A stretch of DNA of 64,000 nucleotides, taken from the NCBI RefSeq assembly GCF_000760935.2, contig NZ_CP049744.1:1240001-1304000 (forward strand), written 5' to 3'. The position numbers and the translations under genes are program-made. Every line of letters starts with the position of its first letter. Within the stretch, counting starts at the first letter, position 1. The stretch comes from Rhodococcoides fascians A25f. GTDB lineage: Bacteria > Actinomycetota > Actinomycetes > Mycobacteriales > Mycobacteriaceae. Shown piece by piece: positions 18,495-28,740 of the stretch. The notes beneath the pieces were generated by a model that saw only the letters and a list, made by a program, of their open reading frames with translations, was not told the DNA's origin and ran no database searches.

Positions 18495-19976
18495 TCACTC
18501 CTCCGGTTCGGTCGGACGATTCGCCACCACCGGGTACTGACCGGTGTAGCCCAAGCGTTCCTCGGCGACGGTGAGCACCTTGGTGCGTACCAGGTACCAG
18601 CCACCGATCAGCGCGGGAATGATGACCACCAGGGTGGCGATGGTCCACGACCCGATAGGCGCGTCGAAGGCCATCAGTACCAGCACGCCGAACAGGAACA
18701 CCAGCGTCGCGTAGCTGGTGTACGGCGCGCCGAAGAGGCGGAACTTGGGCCGCTCCACGATGCCCTTCTTGGACCAGCGGTACAGCTGGATCTGGCACAG
18801 GACGATGGTTGCCCAGCTGGCGATGATGCCCAGTGCAGACATGTTGAGCACGATCTCGAATGCCTCGCCGGGCGCGATCGCGTTCAGGGCGACACCGAAC
18901 AAGGTGATGAAGCAGGTGAGCAGAATGCCGCCGAACGGCACTCCGCCCTTGGTCATCTTCTTGGTGAACTCCGGCGCGCTGCCGTTCATCGCCATCGACC
19001 GCAGGATGCGGCCGGTCGAGTACAGGCCGGCGTTCAGGGAAGACAGTGCCGCCGTGAGCACCACGATGTTCATGATGGTGCCCGCGCCGCCGAGGCCGAT
19101 GCTCGAGAAGAACGTCACGAACGGTGAGGTACCGGACTGGTATGCGGTGTACGGCATCAGCAGCGCGAGCAGTACGAGCGAGCCGACGTAGAACAGAGCG
19201 ATACGCGCGATGACCGAGTTGATCGCCCGCGGCATGATCTTCTCCGGGTTCTCGGTCTCACCCGCGGCAGTGCCCACCAATTCGACTGCGGCGTAAGCGA
19301 ACACGACGCCGGAGATGACGATGACGAGCGGCCACGCGCCCGACGGGAACAACCCGCCGTTGTCGGTGATGAGACTGATGCCCGGCATCTGGGTACCGAC
19401 GGGGATCCGGCCCGCGAGGAACACGACGCCCACGATCAGGAAGGTCACCAAGGCAATGACCTTGATGATGGCCGCCCAGAACTCCATCTCACCGAACCAC
19501 TTGACCGACACGAGATTCAAGCTCATGACGATGACCAGAGCAATCAATGCGATGACCCACTGCGGGATCACCTCGAAACTGCCCCAGTAATGCATGTACG
19601 TCGCGATGGCGGTGACGTCGACGATGGCCGTCATCGCCCAGTTCAGGAAGTACATCCACCCGGCGACGAAAGCGGCTTTCTCGCCGAAGAACTCACGCGC
19701 GTAGGAGACGAAACTGCCCGACGACGGACGGTGCAGCACCAACTCGCCGAGGGCACGCAGAATGAAGAAGACGAAGATTCCACAGAGTGCGTAGGCGAGA
19801 AAGAGGCCGGGCCCGGCGCTGGCCAGGCGTCCGCCCGCGCCGAGGAACAGGCCGGTGCCGATTGCGCCACCGATCGCGATCATCTGCAACTGCCGAGGTT
19901 TGAGGCCCTTGTGGTAGCCCTCTTCCTCGTGGTCCATCGCCGAGTTGTCGTACGAGGTGTCGACCGTATCGGACAT
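18495..19976 (-). CDS. Amino acid permease (AAT/APC family)
   Basis: A 493-residue transporter with about twelve membrane segments. The signatures [19 protein letters not shown] and [20 protein letters not shown] place it in the amino acid transporter (AAT) group of the APC superfamily, with LysP, GabP and AnsP. It is closely similar to the permease at 33463-34896 in this window. The ATG chosen has AAGG upstream; the frame extends further without a better start. Substrate is uncertain. Confidence 0.88.
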   Translation of the reverse strand: MSDTVDTSYDNSAMDHEEEGYHKGLKPRQLQMIAIGGAIGTGLFLGAGGRLASAGPGLFLAYALCGIFVFFILRALGELVLHRPSSGSFVSYAREFFGEKAAFVAGWMYFLNWAMTAIVDVTAIATYMHYWGSFEVIPQWVIALIALVIVMSLNLVSVKWFGEMEFWAAIIKVIALVTFLIVGVVFLAGRIPVGTQMPGISLITDNGGLFPSGAWPLVIVISGVVFAYAAVELVGTAAGETENPEKIMPRAINSVIARIALFYVGSLVLLALLMPYTAYQSGTSPFVTFFSSIGLGGAGTIMNIVVLTAALSSLNAGLYSTGRILRSMAMNGSAPEFTKKMTKGGVPFGGILLTCFITLFGVALNAIAPGEAFEIVLNMSALGIIASWATIVLCQIQLYRWSKKGIVERPKFRLFGAPYTSYATLVFLFGVLVLMAFDAPIGSWTIATLVVIIPALIGGWYLVRTKVLTVAEERLGYTGQYPVVANRPTEPEE

Positions 19977-20213
19977 GTTTCGATCCTTACTGTCGGATTT
20001 GTAGGGTTTTGTCCGAATTTTGTGGCGTCGAAGCTGTTGTCGCTCAACGGTATTAGCGCCGAGGGTTCGATGCACAGTATTCGGATGTTAACAACGCGTA
20101 CTGGTGTGAACAGTGTGTGACGAATGGCAGCTCGGCTGAGCATCTGCTCGAGACCTGCGTCGCGCGGTGGCGTCGGGCACAGGGGCGGTGGTGGTTCGCT
20201 CGAGGCGGACGAC
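19977..20213. other. Left part of permease-groEL gap, no gene seen
   Basis: The permease and groEL diverge across 406 bases. The right part holds the groEL promoter and two CIRCE elements, listed separately. The left 237 bases presumably hold the permease promoter. I see no small gene with a credible ribosome site here. Confidence 0.5.
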
Positions 20214-20240
20214 CTTGCACTCGCCATGGTCGAGTGCTAG
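20214..20240 (+). promoter_or_regulatory. CIRCE element 1 (HrcA operator)
   Basis: CTTGCACTC, 9 bases, GAGTGCTAG. This differs by a few bases from the CIRCE consensus TTAGCACTC-N9-GAGTGCTAA bound by the heat-shock repressor HrcA. It covers the -35 to -10 region of the groEL promoter. Confidence 0.75.
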
Positions 20241-20243
20241 AAA
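20215..20243 (+). promoter_or_regulatory. groEL promoter (-35 TTGCAC, -10 TAGAAA)
   Basis: TTGCAC and TAGAAA are separated by exactly 17 bases, a good vegetative-sigma-factor promoter. Transcription would begin near 20250, inside the second CIRCE element, giving a leader of about 130 bases before groEL. Confidence 0.65.
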
Positions 20244-20248
20244 TGCAG

Positions 20249-22008
<1,760 letters not shown>

Positions 22009-22027
22009 GTCCAGCCCCTCGCTGAAG

Positions 22028-22062
22028 AAGCCCGACTCCCTTTCGAGGGGGTCGGGCTTTTT
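22028..22062 (+). terminator. Rho-independent terminator of groEL
   Basis: AAGCCCGACTCCC and GGGGGTCGGGCTT form a GC-rich stem around TTTCGA, followed by a T run, 19 bases after the groEL stop. Confidence 0.9.
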
Positions 22063-22155
22063 CGTGCTCGAATCCGGTGCAGTGGGCCGCGCTGAGCGCG
22101 GTCGGCTGCAGCCGATTCGGGGTACTACCCGTCGAGTTTGTGGTTAGGGTCGGTC

Positions 22156-22944
22156 ATGATTCGTATTCGCTCGATGGTCGCCGCAGTGGCCGTGACCGCG
22201 GCCGTGGCGGGCTGCTCCACCTCGGGAACCGCCACGCCTGCGTCGGCACCGACGACCACTGATGTCACCGTCACGACCGAGCGAGCCGAGCCTGCGAGTA
22301 CAGCGCCGCCCACGACCTCGAATGCCGTCGAGCCGTACGTCGTCGGCAGCACTCGAGTCACCGGATCCACGCAACATGCAACCTACGACGTCGCCATTCC
22401 GCAGCTCAGTGGCGGGAATCCCGCCGCGACGGCAGAGTTCAACGAGTCGATGCGCGCTGCACTCCAGGATCAGATCGACGGCGACTACGGATACGACTTC
22501 GCCCTCAGCGACGGTTACTCGACGGGTACGACCTACGTCGGCCGGCGCGTGATCAGTGCCGAACAGATCACCGACTGGATCGCCGTGCCGCCTGGTGCGC
22601 ATGGCAATTCACTGCTTGCGACCGTGACTATCGACGCCGACACCGCACAGCCGATCTCCCTCGGCGATGCCTTCACCGACCTCGACACAGGCCTGGCACG
22701 GCTGTCGGATCGAGCAGCGAAGATCCTGCCGACCACCCGCGCGGGCGAGAGTTTCGAGCGCTCGGGCATCGAGCCGACGGTGGCAAACTTCGGGAACTGG
22801 ACGGCATCGCCGGAGGGGATGAACATTCACTTCGGGGACTATCAGGTGGGGGCCTATGGCATCGGCCTCATCACGATCACCGTCCCATGGACCGACCTGT
22901 CCGACGTACTCGCTCCCGGTATGCAGGACGTGCTGAGCAGCTGA
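22156..22944 (+). CDS. Lipoprotein with DUF3298 (RsiV-like) domain
   Basis: A 262-residue secreted lipoprotein. The signal peptide ends in lipobox AVAGC (Cys near residue 21), followed by a Thr/Pro/Ala-rich linker. The C-terminal half (SLLATVTIDADTAQPISLGD, then DLDTGLARLSDRAAKILP) resembles the extracellular DUF3298 domain of RsiV and related cell-envelope proteins. ATG 22156 is preferred because it has AGGG at good spacing; a GTG 18 bases upstream is possible. Function is unknown. Confidence 0.82.
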   Translation: MIRIRSMVAAVAVTAAVAGCSTSGTATPASAPTTTDVTVTTERAEPASTAPPTTSNAVEPYVVGSTRVTGSTQHATYDVAIPQLSGGNPAATAEFNESMRAALQDQIDGDYGYDFALSDGYSTGTTYVGRRVISAEQITDWIAVPPGAHGNSLLATVTIDADTAQPISLGDAFTDLDTGLARLSDRAAKILPTTRAGESFERSGIEPTVANFGNWTASPEGMNIHFGDYQVGAYGIGLITITVPWTDLSDVLAPGMQDVLSS

Positions 22945-22984
22945 CTGTCGGCACTGACCGCCACCGCAATGCGAGCATGGACCC

Positions 22985-23887
22985 ATGATGATTCGCGCAG
23001 GGGTGCTGGACATCGCCTTCGACCGCTTCGGTGATCCGTCCGGCCGCGCAGTGGTGCTGCTGCACGGATTTCCTTACGACACCAGGTCCTACGACGACGT
23101 CGCCAGGCTGCTCGCAGAATCCGGCTACGACGTGGTGGTGCCGTACCTACGCGGCTTCGGACCTACCCGGTTCGTCGACGCCGACACGATGCGCTCCGGT
23201 GAGCAGGCCGCGATCGGCCACGACGTCCGCGAGCTGATCATCGCGCTGGGACTGAACGAGCCCATCGTCGCGGGCTACGACTGGGGTGGGCGAGCCGCCT
23301 GCGTCGTCGCCGCGCTGTGGCCGGAGCTGGTGTCGGGCCTGGTGAGCGTCTCCGGATATCTGGTCCAGGACATCGCTGCCGCTGTGTCCACACCGGTGCC
23401 GCCGCACCTCGAGAAGCGGTACTGGTACCAGTACTACCTGCACTCCGAGCGGGGCCGGGCCGGGCTGGCGGCCTACCGCGCAGAGATCGCCCAGACACTG
23501 TGGACGGATTGGTCGCCTACCTGGAGGTTCGGTGACTCCGAATTCGCCGCCACCGCACCCTCGTTCGACAACCCCGACTTCGTGGACGTGTCCGTGCATT
23601 CCTACCGGCACCGATACGGCATCGAGTCCGGGGACGCGCCCTATGCAGAAACGCAGGAGTTGCTGACGCGGCAACCGAGGATCACGGTGCCCACGGTCGT
23701 GATCGATCCGACCGAGGACACCGTCGCCTCGCTGTACGGCAGCCCGGACCACGCGGCGCACTTCACCGATCTGATCGATGTTCGTCAGGTCGATTGCGGT
23801 CACAACCCGCCTCAGGAGTTGCCCGGGCAGTTCGCCGACGCCATCGTGACTCTGGGCCAGGTGGTCCGGGATCGCGAACGGGACTAG
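22985..23887 (+). CDS. Alpha/beta hydrolase, epoxide hydrolase-like
   Basis: A 300-residue alpha/beta hydrolase. The oxyanion motif HGFP is at 27-30, and the nucleophile elbow is GYDWGG with Asp99. An Asp nucleophile is the mark of epoxide hydrolases and haloalkane dehalogenases rather than esterases. The catalytic His is probably in CGHNPPQE. Its last four bases overlap the convergent ABM monooxygenase gene. Confidence 0.85.
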   Translation: MMIRAGVLDIAFDRFGDPSGRAVVLLHGFPYDTRSYDDVARLLAESGYDVVVPYLRGFGPTRFVDADTMRSGEQAAIGHDVRELIIALGLNEPIVAGYDWGGRAACVVAALWPELVSGLVSVSGYLVQDIAAAVSTPVPPHLEKRYWYQYYLHSERGRAGLAAYRAEIAQTLWTDWSPTWRFGDSEFAATAPSFDNPDFVDVSVHSYRHRYGIESGDAPYAETQELLTRQPRITVPTVVIDPTEDTVASLYGSPDHAAHFTDLIDVRQVDCGHNPPQELPGQFADAIVTLGQVVRDRERD

Positions 23888-24207
23888 TCGACCGCGAGCT
23901 CGCCCAGTTCGTTCCAGTCGGTTCCGTCGACTTCCTGGCTGATGATCTTCGGCGTCTCCTGCAGGTACGGCGGGAGGTCCTTCTGGGCCTGCTTGAAGTG
24001 ATCCGAGTTCACGTGCGTCGCACCGGCATCGGGATCCTTGAATGCCTCCACCAGGACGTACTCGGTGGGGTCGTCGAGGGTGCGCGACCAGAAGTACCAG
24101 AGGCATCCTTCTTCGGCTTGGCACGCTTCGGTGAAATCGCGTGAGATCTCGGGCCAGTTGTCGGCGTGCTCGGGCTTGACCTTGAACTTGGCGGTGATGA
24201 AGATCAA
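23884..24207 (-). CDS. Antibiotic biosynthesis monooxygenase (ABM) domain protein
   Basis: A 107-residue ferredoxin-fold protein. FITAKFKVKPEHADNWPEI and CLWYFWSRTLDDPTEYVLVE match the ABM/putative quinol monooxygenase family, small cofactor-free dimers. The frame extends upstream, but the TTG start with GGGAG five bases before it gives the family length. It follows the alcohol dehydrogenase gene by 46 bases on the same strand. Confidence 0.83.
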   Translation of the reverse strand: MIFITAKFKVKPEHADNWPEISRDFTEACQAEEGCLWYFWSRTLDDPTEYVLVEAFKDPDAGATHVNSDHFKQAQKDLPPYLQETPKIISQEVDGTDWNELGELAVD

Positions 24208-24253
24208 CGTTGCTCCCTGTGGTTGTAGTGACGAATCTGGGCTGTACCCGATT

Positions 24254-25288
24254 TCACGGTACGAGAATCGCGCGGCCGCGAACTCGTCCGTTGTCGAGGT
24301 CGTCGATGGCGCTCTGAAAGTCGTCCAGTGCGTAGGTCTGCGTGTGCAGGTTGACGGCACCGCGTGCGGCGAGCGACATCAGATCACACAGGTCGTTGTA
24401 GGACCCGACGAGATTGCCGACGATGTTCTTCTCCGCCGAGACCAGGTCGATGGTCGGCACGTCGACGTTCTCGCCGTACCCGATGACGTGATAGTCACCG
24501 GCCCGCCTGGTCATCGCCAATCCTTCTGCGGTGGAGCCGTTTTCGCCGACGAAGTCGAGTACCACCTCGGCCCCGAAGCCGCGGGTGAGTTCCATGACCT
24601 GATCGACCTGGGTACCGTCAGCGACCACCGCGTGATCTGCGCCCAGGGTGAGCGCCAGCTTCACGGCATCGGCATTGCGGTCGATGACGATCAACTCGGC
24701 CGGGGACAGCGCCTCGAGTACCTGAATACCGATGTGGCCCAAACCGCCTGCTCCGATGACGACGCACTTGTCTCGCGGTGTCAGACGCCTGGCCGCCTTC
24801 GCCGCCGCGTGGTACGCCGTCAGACCGGCATCGGCCAGTGCGGCTACGGCGGACGGTTCGAGTGAATCGTCGATCTTGACGACGGTTCGCGCATTGGTCC
24901 GTAGGTAATCGGCGTATCCACCGTTGGTGTCGATGCCGGGGAAATCGCTCGTCTCGCAATGGACGTCGTCTCCGGATCGGCAGGCGCGGCACAACCCGCA
25001 CGTCACCAGTGGATGCAGGATCACCTTGTCGCCCTCGCGCACGTTGGTGACCGCCGAGCCGACGGCATGGACCCACCCGGCGTTCTCGTGCCCGATCGTG
25101 TAGGGCAGTGTGACGCCTGACTTTTCGGCCCATTGGCCTTCGAGGATGTGCAGATCGGTGCGGCACACGCCGGCCCCGCCGATCTTGACGATGACGTCGA
25201 GTGGGCCCTGTACTTCCGGAATCGGAACCTCGGTCATCTCCAGATTCTTGTGGTACCCGACCACCTGGACTGCGCGCATCATGCTCAT
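24254..25288 (-). CDS. Zinc-dependent NAD(P) alcohol dehydrogenase
   Basis: A 344-residue medium-chain dehydrogenase. Catalytic zinc ligands C42 and H67-E68 and the structural zinc cysteines C97, C100, C103, C111 are all present, as is the nucleotide motif GAGGLGHIG. It overlaps the DUF59 gene by ATGA and is third after the amidohydrolase. In mycobacterial mim and related prm loci an alcohol dehydrogenase follows an amidohydrolase and a DUF59 gene and oxidises alcohols made by the binuclear iron monooxygenase. That context suggests a secondary-alcohol substrate here. Confidence 0.92.
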   Translation of the reverse strand: MSMMRAVQVVGYHKNLEMTEVPIPEVQGPLDVIVKIGGAGVCRTDLHILEGQWAEKSGVTLPYTIGHENAGWVHAVGSAVTNVREGDKVILHPLVTCGLCRACRSGDDVHCETSDFPGIDTNGGYADYLRTNARTVVKIDDSLEPSAVAALADAGLTAYHAAAKAARRLTPRDKCVVIGAGGLGHIGIQVLEALSPAELIVIDRNADAVKLALTLGADHAVVADGTQVDQVMELTRGFGAEVVLDFVGENGSTAEGLAMTRRAGDYHVIGYGENVDVPTIDLVSAEKNIVGNLVGSYNDLCDLMSLAARGAVNLHTQTYALDDFQSAIDDLDNGRVRGRAILVP

Positions 25289-26064
25289 CGTGACTGCTCC
25301 TGTGTAGTGCTGTGCTGGACGGTGAGGGTGGTGAGGGGGATGAACGCGCCTTCCATCCGAGGTACTTGCTGCTCCTCCGACCCTGGGTAGCGGGTCTGCA
25401 GCAATCCACGACAGAAGTGCGCGTTGCCGTCGATCGAGACGCGGGTGGCGCGGGCGCGCCGCATCACCATCGTCAGATCTCCGGTGTGTGAACGACCGGT
25501 GTGGTCGACCAGAGCCGGAGCTGCCGGGTCGACCCTCAGCCCGAGTGCCTCACGTCGGCGAAGCAGCGCGGTCGAGGTGCGATCGTCCGCTAGATCTCCG
25601 AGAACCACTGCAGCCAAGTCATTTTCGGTCGAGTCGGGATTGGCGCGCAACCATGCCATGAGCGACCGTTCCATCGCCGCCACATATGCCTTGCGTCGGA
25701 ACGTCGCTCGTAATTCCTCGAGGTCCTCCTCGGCCTCGTGCCCGAAAGTGCCTCGGTAACCTGCGTCGGCGGCGAGGCCGGCGTTGATCTTGTCCGAGTC
25801 GTGGTGATCGTCCAGTTCGACGAGAACACGCTCGGTCCACGGCAATGCCGTCAACACGTCCTTCGCATCCCCCGACATGAGGTACGCGAAGTTCGGCGAG
25901 CAGAACGACGTGGGCAACCGCAGATGAAGGTGGACGGTGCCCTCGTCTACCTCGAGGGATCGGACGAAGCCGAGATCGGTGATGGGCTCGTCCAATTCGG
26001 GATCCAGGACGACACCGAGGGCGGCGTACGCCTCGTCCTTCCTGGTAGTCGTAGCGGTTGTCAT
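25285..26064 (-). CDS. DUF59/MIP18-type metal-sulfur cluster assembly protein
   Basis: A 259-residue protein. Residues about 10-100 are a DUF59 domain (VVLDPELDEPITDLGFVRSL, then LRLPTSFCSPNFAYLM), as in PaaD and Fe-S maturation factors; the Cys in the CSPNF region fits the family. The remaining 150 residues have no recognised domain. The frame extends upstream over the amidohydrolase, but this ATG begins one base after its stop. In mim/prm loci an equivalent gene is thought to assist monooxygenase maturation (knowledge from memory). Confidence 0.83.
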   Translation of the reverse strand: MTTATTTRKDEAYAALGVVLDPELDEPITDLGFVRSLEVDEGTVHLHLRLPTSFCSPNFAYLMSGDAKDVLTALPWTERVLVELDDHHDSDKINAGLAADAGYRGTFGHEAEEDLEELRATFRRKAYVAAMERSLMAWLRANPDSTENDLAAVVLGDLADDRTSTALLRRREALGLRVDPAAPALVDHTGRSHTGDLTMVMRRARATRVSIDGNAHFCRGLLQTRYPGSEEQQVPRMEGAFIPLTTLTVQHSTTQEQSR

Positions 26065-26065
26065 G

Positions 26066-27109
26066 TCACACCGCCGCGAGGTCGGCGCGTTCGGGCTGAC
26101 GAGGACCGGTCTCGGTCTCGTCGGCGTCGGGCAGCTGCAGCTCGGCCGGCACCGGGATGTCGTAGAGCTTGGCGGCGTTGAGTCCGAGCACCTTTTTCTT
26201 CTGCTCGAGCGTGATGGGCGCGTATTCGTCGAGGGACTCGTGGATCTGGAAGTCGACGAATCCTTCGACCAGCCACTTGGGTGTCCACAGCGCATAGTCG
26301 GAAGAGAAGAAGATGCGGTCCTCGCCGAGCCAGTACAGCAGCTCACCCATGATCTGACCGAAGTACTTCGGGCGCGTGTGCATGAACGGAATGGCCACAG
26401 CGAGGCCGGCGTACACGTTGGGCTCCTGGGTGGCGATCCAGCAGAAGTCCTCGAGGCGCGGCAGTCCGCAATGTTCGACGACGAAGTTCAGATCGGTGAA
26501 GTCGGTGGCCACATGGTCTACGTCCGCGACGTCGAACGCATCGCGGTCGAGCGGACGGATGGTCGGACCCTTGTGCACGTGAATGTTCTTGATGCCGACC
26601 TCGCGGCACACCTCGAGGTAGCGGCGCGTCCAGTCGTCGTCGAGCTTGTAGCCACGCGAGTCGCCGTGCCACTCGGCGGTGTAGAGCTTGACGCCCTTCA
26701 GCCCGAATCGTTCCGCGTCGGCGCGTAGCTGGTCGAGGCCACGCTCGCCGTTACGCGGGTCGAAGTGGTGGTTGTAGGTCAACTTGTCCGGGTGTGCGGC
26801 GGCAAGCGCCGACGCTTCCTCTGTCTGCCCGAACCCGGTCTTGTAGAACTCCCCGAGGTGCGCCGGCTGGAAGATCGCGTGATCGACGTATCCGATCTCG
26901 AACAGGTCGTGCATCAACCGCTCGCCGCCCTGGTAGAGGTACTCGTCGTACGTCCACAGCTCGCTCTCGGGCGAGAGGTTGCGGTGATAGTCGTAGAAGC
27001 AGTCGATGAACTGCTTGCCGTGGATGTTGCGTTGGTTCTCCTGCCGCGCGTCCCACAGGGCGACGTGGGCGTCGACGATGAAGAAGTTTTCGCCGTTTTT
27101 CGTGTACAT
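26066..27109 (-). CDS. Amidohydrolase family protein of mim/prm-type loci
   Basis: A 347-residue amidohydrolase-2-like TIM-barrel protein. The N-terminal FIVDAHVALWD takes the place of the metal-binding HxH segment as DAHVA, keeping only one His, and FFSSDYALWTP near the C-terminus carries the late Asp. GGGAGG precedes the ATG. It is the first gene of a three-gene operon with DUF59 and alcohol dehydrogenase, divergent from a GAF/Fis regulator. The same gene trio follows the monooxygenase genes in mim loci. The reaction is not known. Confidence 0.85.
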   Translation of the reverse strand: MYTKNGENFFIVDAHVALWDARQENQRNIHGKQFIDCFYDYHRNLSPESELWTYDEYLYQGGERLMHDLFEIGYVDHAIFQPAHLGEFYKTGFGQTEEASALAAAHPDKLTYNHHFDPRNGERGLDQLRADAERFGLKGVKLYTAEWHGDSRGYKLDDDWTRRYLEVCREVGIKNIHVHKGPTIRPLDRDAFDVADVDHVATDFTDLNFVVEHCGLPRLEDFCWIATQEPNVYAGLAVAIPFMHTRPKYFGQIMGELLYWLGEDRIFFSSDYALWTPKWLVEGFVDFQIHESLDEYAPITLEQKKKVLGLNAAKLYDIPVPAELQLPDADETETGPRQPERADLAAV

Positions 27110-27133
27110 GCGTGAGCCTCCCGAAGTGCAGTT

Positions 27134-27149
27134 CGTGACGTGGGTCACG
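27134..27149. promoter_or_regulatory. CRP/GlxR-type site 1
   Basis: CGTGACGTGGGTCACG contains GTGA-N6-TCAC, the core of the actinobacterial CRP/GlxR motif TGTGA-N6-TCACA. It lies about 25 bases upstream of the amidohydrolase start, within the divergent promoter region. The core ACGTGGGTCAC is repeated exactly at site 2. Confidence 0.6.
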
Positions 27150-27246
27150 TTTGTCTGTGCACGACGGTAAGGCGGTGTGGCCGCCTCGGGGGCCTCTCGC
27201 TGTCTCAATTCGAGACGATCGGCAGACTGGGATTGCGACATGCGAA

Positions 27247-27262
27247 TGTAACGTGGGTCACA
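27247..27262. promoter_or_regulatory. CRP/GlxR-type site 2
   Basis: TGTAACGTGGGTCACA matches TGTGA-N6-TCACA with one change in the left half. It ends on the first base of the regulator start codon, where binding could repress the regulator gene. Binding by the neighbouring Fis-type activator is an alternative. Confidence 0.55.
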
Positions 27263-28722
27263 TGGCTGAATCGGAGGGCCTCGCGCGAGCCCGACTCCAC
27301 TCGGAGCCCCTCGCTGCCGTCTCGCACCGTCTTCTCGCATCCTGGCACCGCAGTCAGCGGTACGGCGTTTCGCTGGACGAGGTTGCTCCCGTGTTCTCGG
27401 GAACCTACGACGGTGAATCCCTGTTCTACCGGTGCGGCCGGGAAGTGCTCGACGGTCTGCGCGACACGTTGGCGAACGAGCCGGTGTCGATGATGCTCAC
27501 CGATGCCGACGGCCTCGTGCTGGATCGGGTGAGCGCCGACCGTGAGTTGCTCGCCGCTCTCGATCGCGTCCATCTGGCACCCGGGTTCTCGTATGCCGAG
27601 GATCAGACGGGGACCAACGGACTCGCGCTGGCGCTCGCGGATCGGGTGCCCGCGGTGGTCAGAGCCGACGAACACTACTCGCTGTCGTTGGCCGGGTACA
27701 CGTGTGCGGCCGCTCCGGTGCTCGATCCACTGACCGGCCGGGTCGAGGGGTGCGTCAACCTCACGACGTGGTCGCAGTCGTCGTCGGATCTGCTTCTGGC
27801 CCTTGCTCAATCGGCGGCCGGGAACACCTCGGCCATGATGCTCGCACGGTCGCAGGGCCAGCAGCCTCGGCCGGCTCCGCGCGGTGAGGTGTTCCGGGTC
27901 GAGACCGCGCACAGCGGAGCGGGATCCGGCATCGTCGACGACCTCTCGCCGGCGTGGCGCAGCGCGTTCGGCACCGCGAGATCGGCTCTGGCCGATCATG
28001 GTTCGGTCTTGATGGTCGGCGAGGCAGGATCGGGTCGAGCCACCGTCCTTGCCCGAGCGCTGCGGGCATCGCGCCCCCGTGGCCGGATCCTCAGTGCCGG
28101 TGCACCCGCTGCCCGTGACGCCGAAGCCTGGCTCGACCTGTGGACGCCCGAATTGCCGAAACCCGATACCGCCGTGGTCATTCGTGACGTAGACAGGCTG
28201 CCCGCCCGCGCGGCGGACACGTTGGCCGAGCTATTGCGCCGCGCGGGAGCAGGCGTGCCGGTGACCGTGACGGCGTCGAACTACGACGACGTGCCGCATG
28301 CACTGGCCGGATTGCTGCGCACGGTCGTCGAATTGCCTGCACTTCGGCATCGACCCGACGACATCGCGCCTCTCGCACTGCACCTGGCGGGCCGGGTGCG
28401 CGGCCGGGCAGTCACGCTGACCGGCGCGGCCCAGCGGGCATTGCGTGAATATGCCTGGCCGGGCAACGTGGCGGAAGTGGCGACGGTGATGCATCACGCC
28501 GCGATTCGAGCCGATGTCATCGGCGTCGAACATTTACCGCCGGAGGTGCTCTCGCACACCACCCATCGGCTCACCCGCATCGAGACGTTCGAGCGCGACG
28601 AGATGATCCGCGTGCTCACGCGCCCCGGCATCACGATGAGCGAGGCGGCGGAGGAGCTGGGCATGAGCCGCGCGACCATCTACCGCAAAAGAGACCGTTA
28701 CGGCATCACGCTGCGTTCTTGA
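27262..28722 (+). CDS. GAF/Fis-type transcriptional activator (MimR/AcoR-like)
   Basis: A 486-residue activator. A GAF-like sensor occupies about residues 55-200 (EDQTGTNGLALAL is the AcoR-type signature). A degenerate AAA+ region follows, with Walker-A-like GEAGSGRAT and no GAFTGA loop, as expected in actinobacteria that lack sigma-54. The C-terminus is a Fis-type helix-turn-helix (TMSEAAEELGMSRATIYRKR). It is divergent from the amidohydrolase-DUF59-dehydrogenase operon, the position of mimR relative to mim genes, and probably activates it in response to a small ketone, alcohol or phenol. Confidence 0.88.
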   Translation: MAESEGLARARLHSEPLAAVSHRLLASWHRSQRYGVSLDEVAPVFSGTYDGESLFYRCGREVLDGLRDTLANEPVSMMLTDADGLVLDRVSADRELLAALDRVHLAPGFSYAEDQTGTNGLALALADRVPAVVRADEHYSLSLAGYTCAAAPVLDPLTGRVEGCVNLTTWSQSSSDLLLALAQSAAGNTSAMMLARSQGQQPRPAPRGEVFRVETAHSGAGSGIVDDLSPAWRSAFGTARSALADHGSVLMVGEAGSGRATVLARALRASRPRGRILSAGAPAARDAEAWLDLWTPELPKPDTAVVIRDVDRLPARAADTLAELLRRAGAGVPVTVTASNYDDVPHALAGLLRTVVELPALRHRPDDIAPLALHLAGRVRGRAVTLTGAAQRALREYAWPGNVAEVATVMHHAAIRADVIGVEHLPPEVLSHTTHRLTRIETFERDEMIRVLTRPGITMSEAAEELGMSRATIYRKRDRYGITLRS

Positions 28723-28740
28723 TCGCTTACCCTCGACCTC

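Noticed and set aside
27110..27261. A sigma-54 promoter for the Fis-type activator targets
   Set aside because: No GG-N10-GC pattern was seen, the activator lacks the GAFTGA loop, and actinobacteria lack sigma-54.
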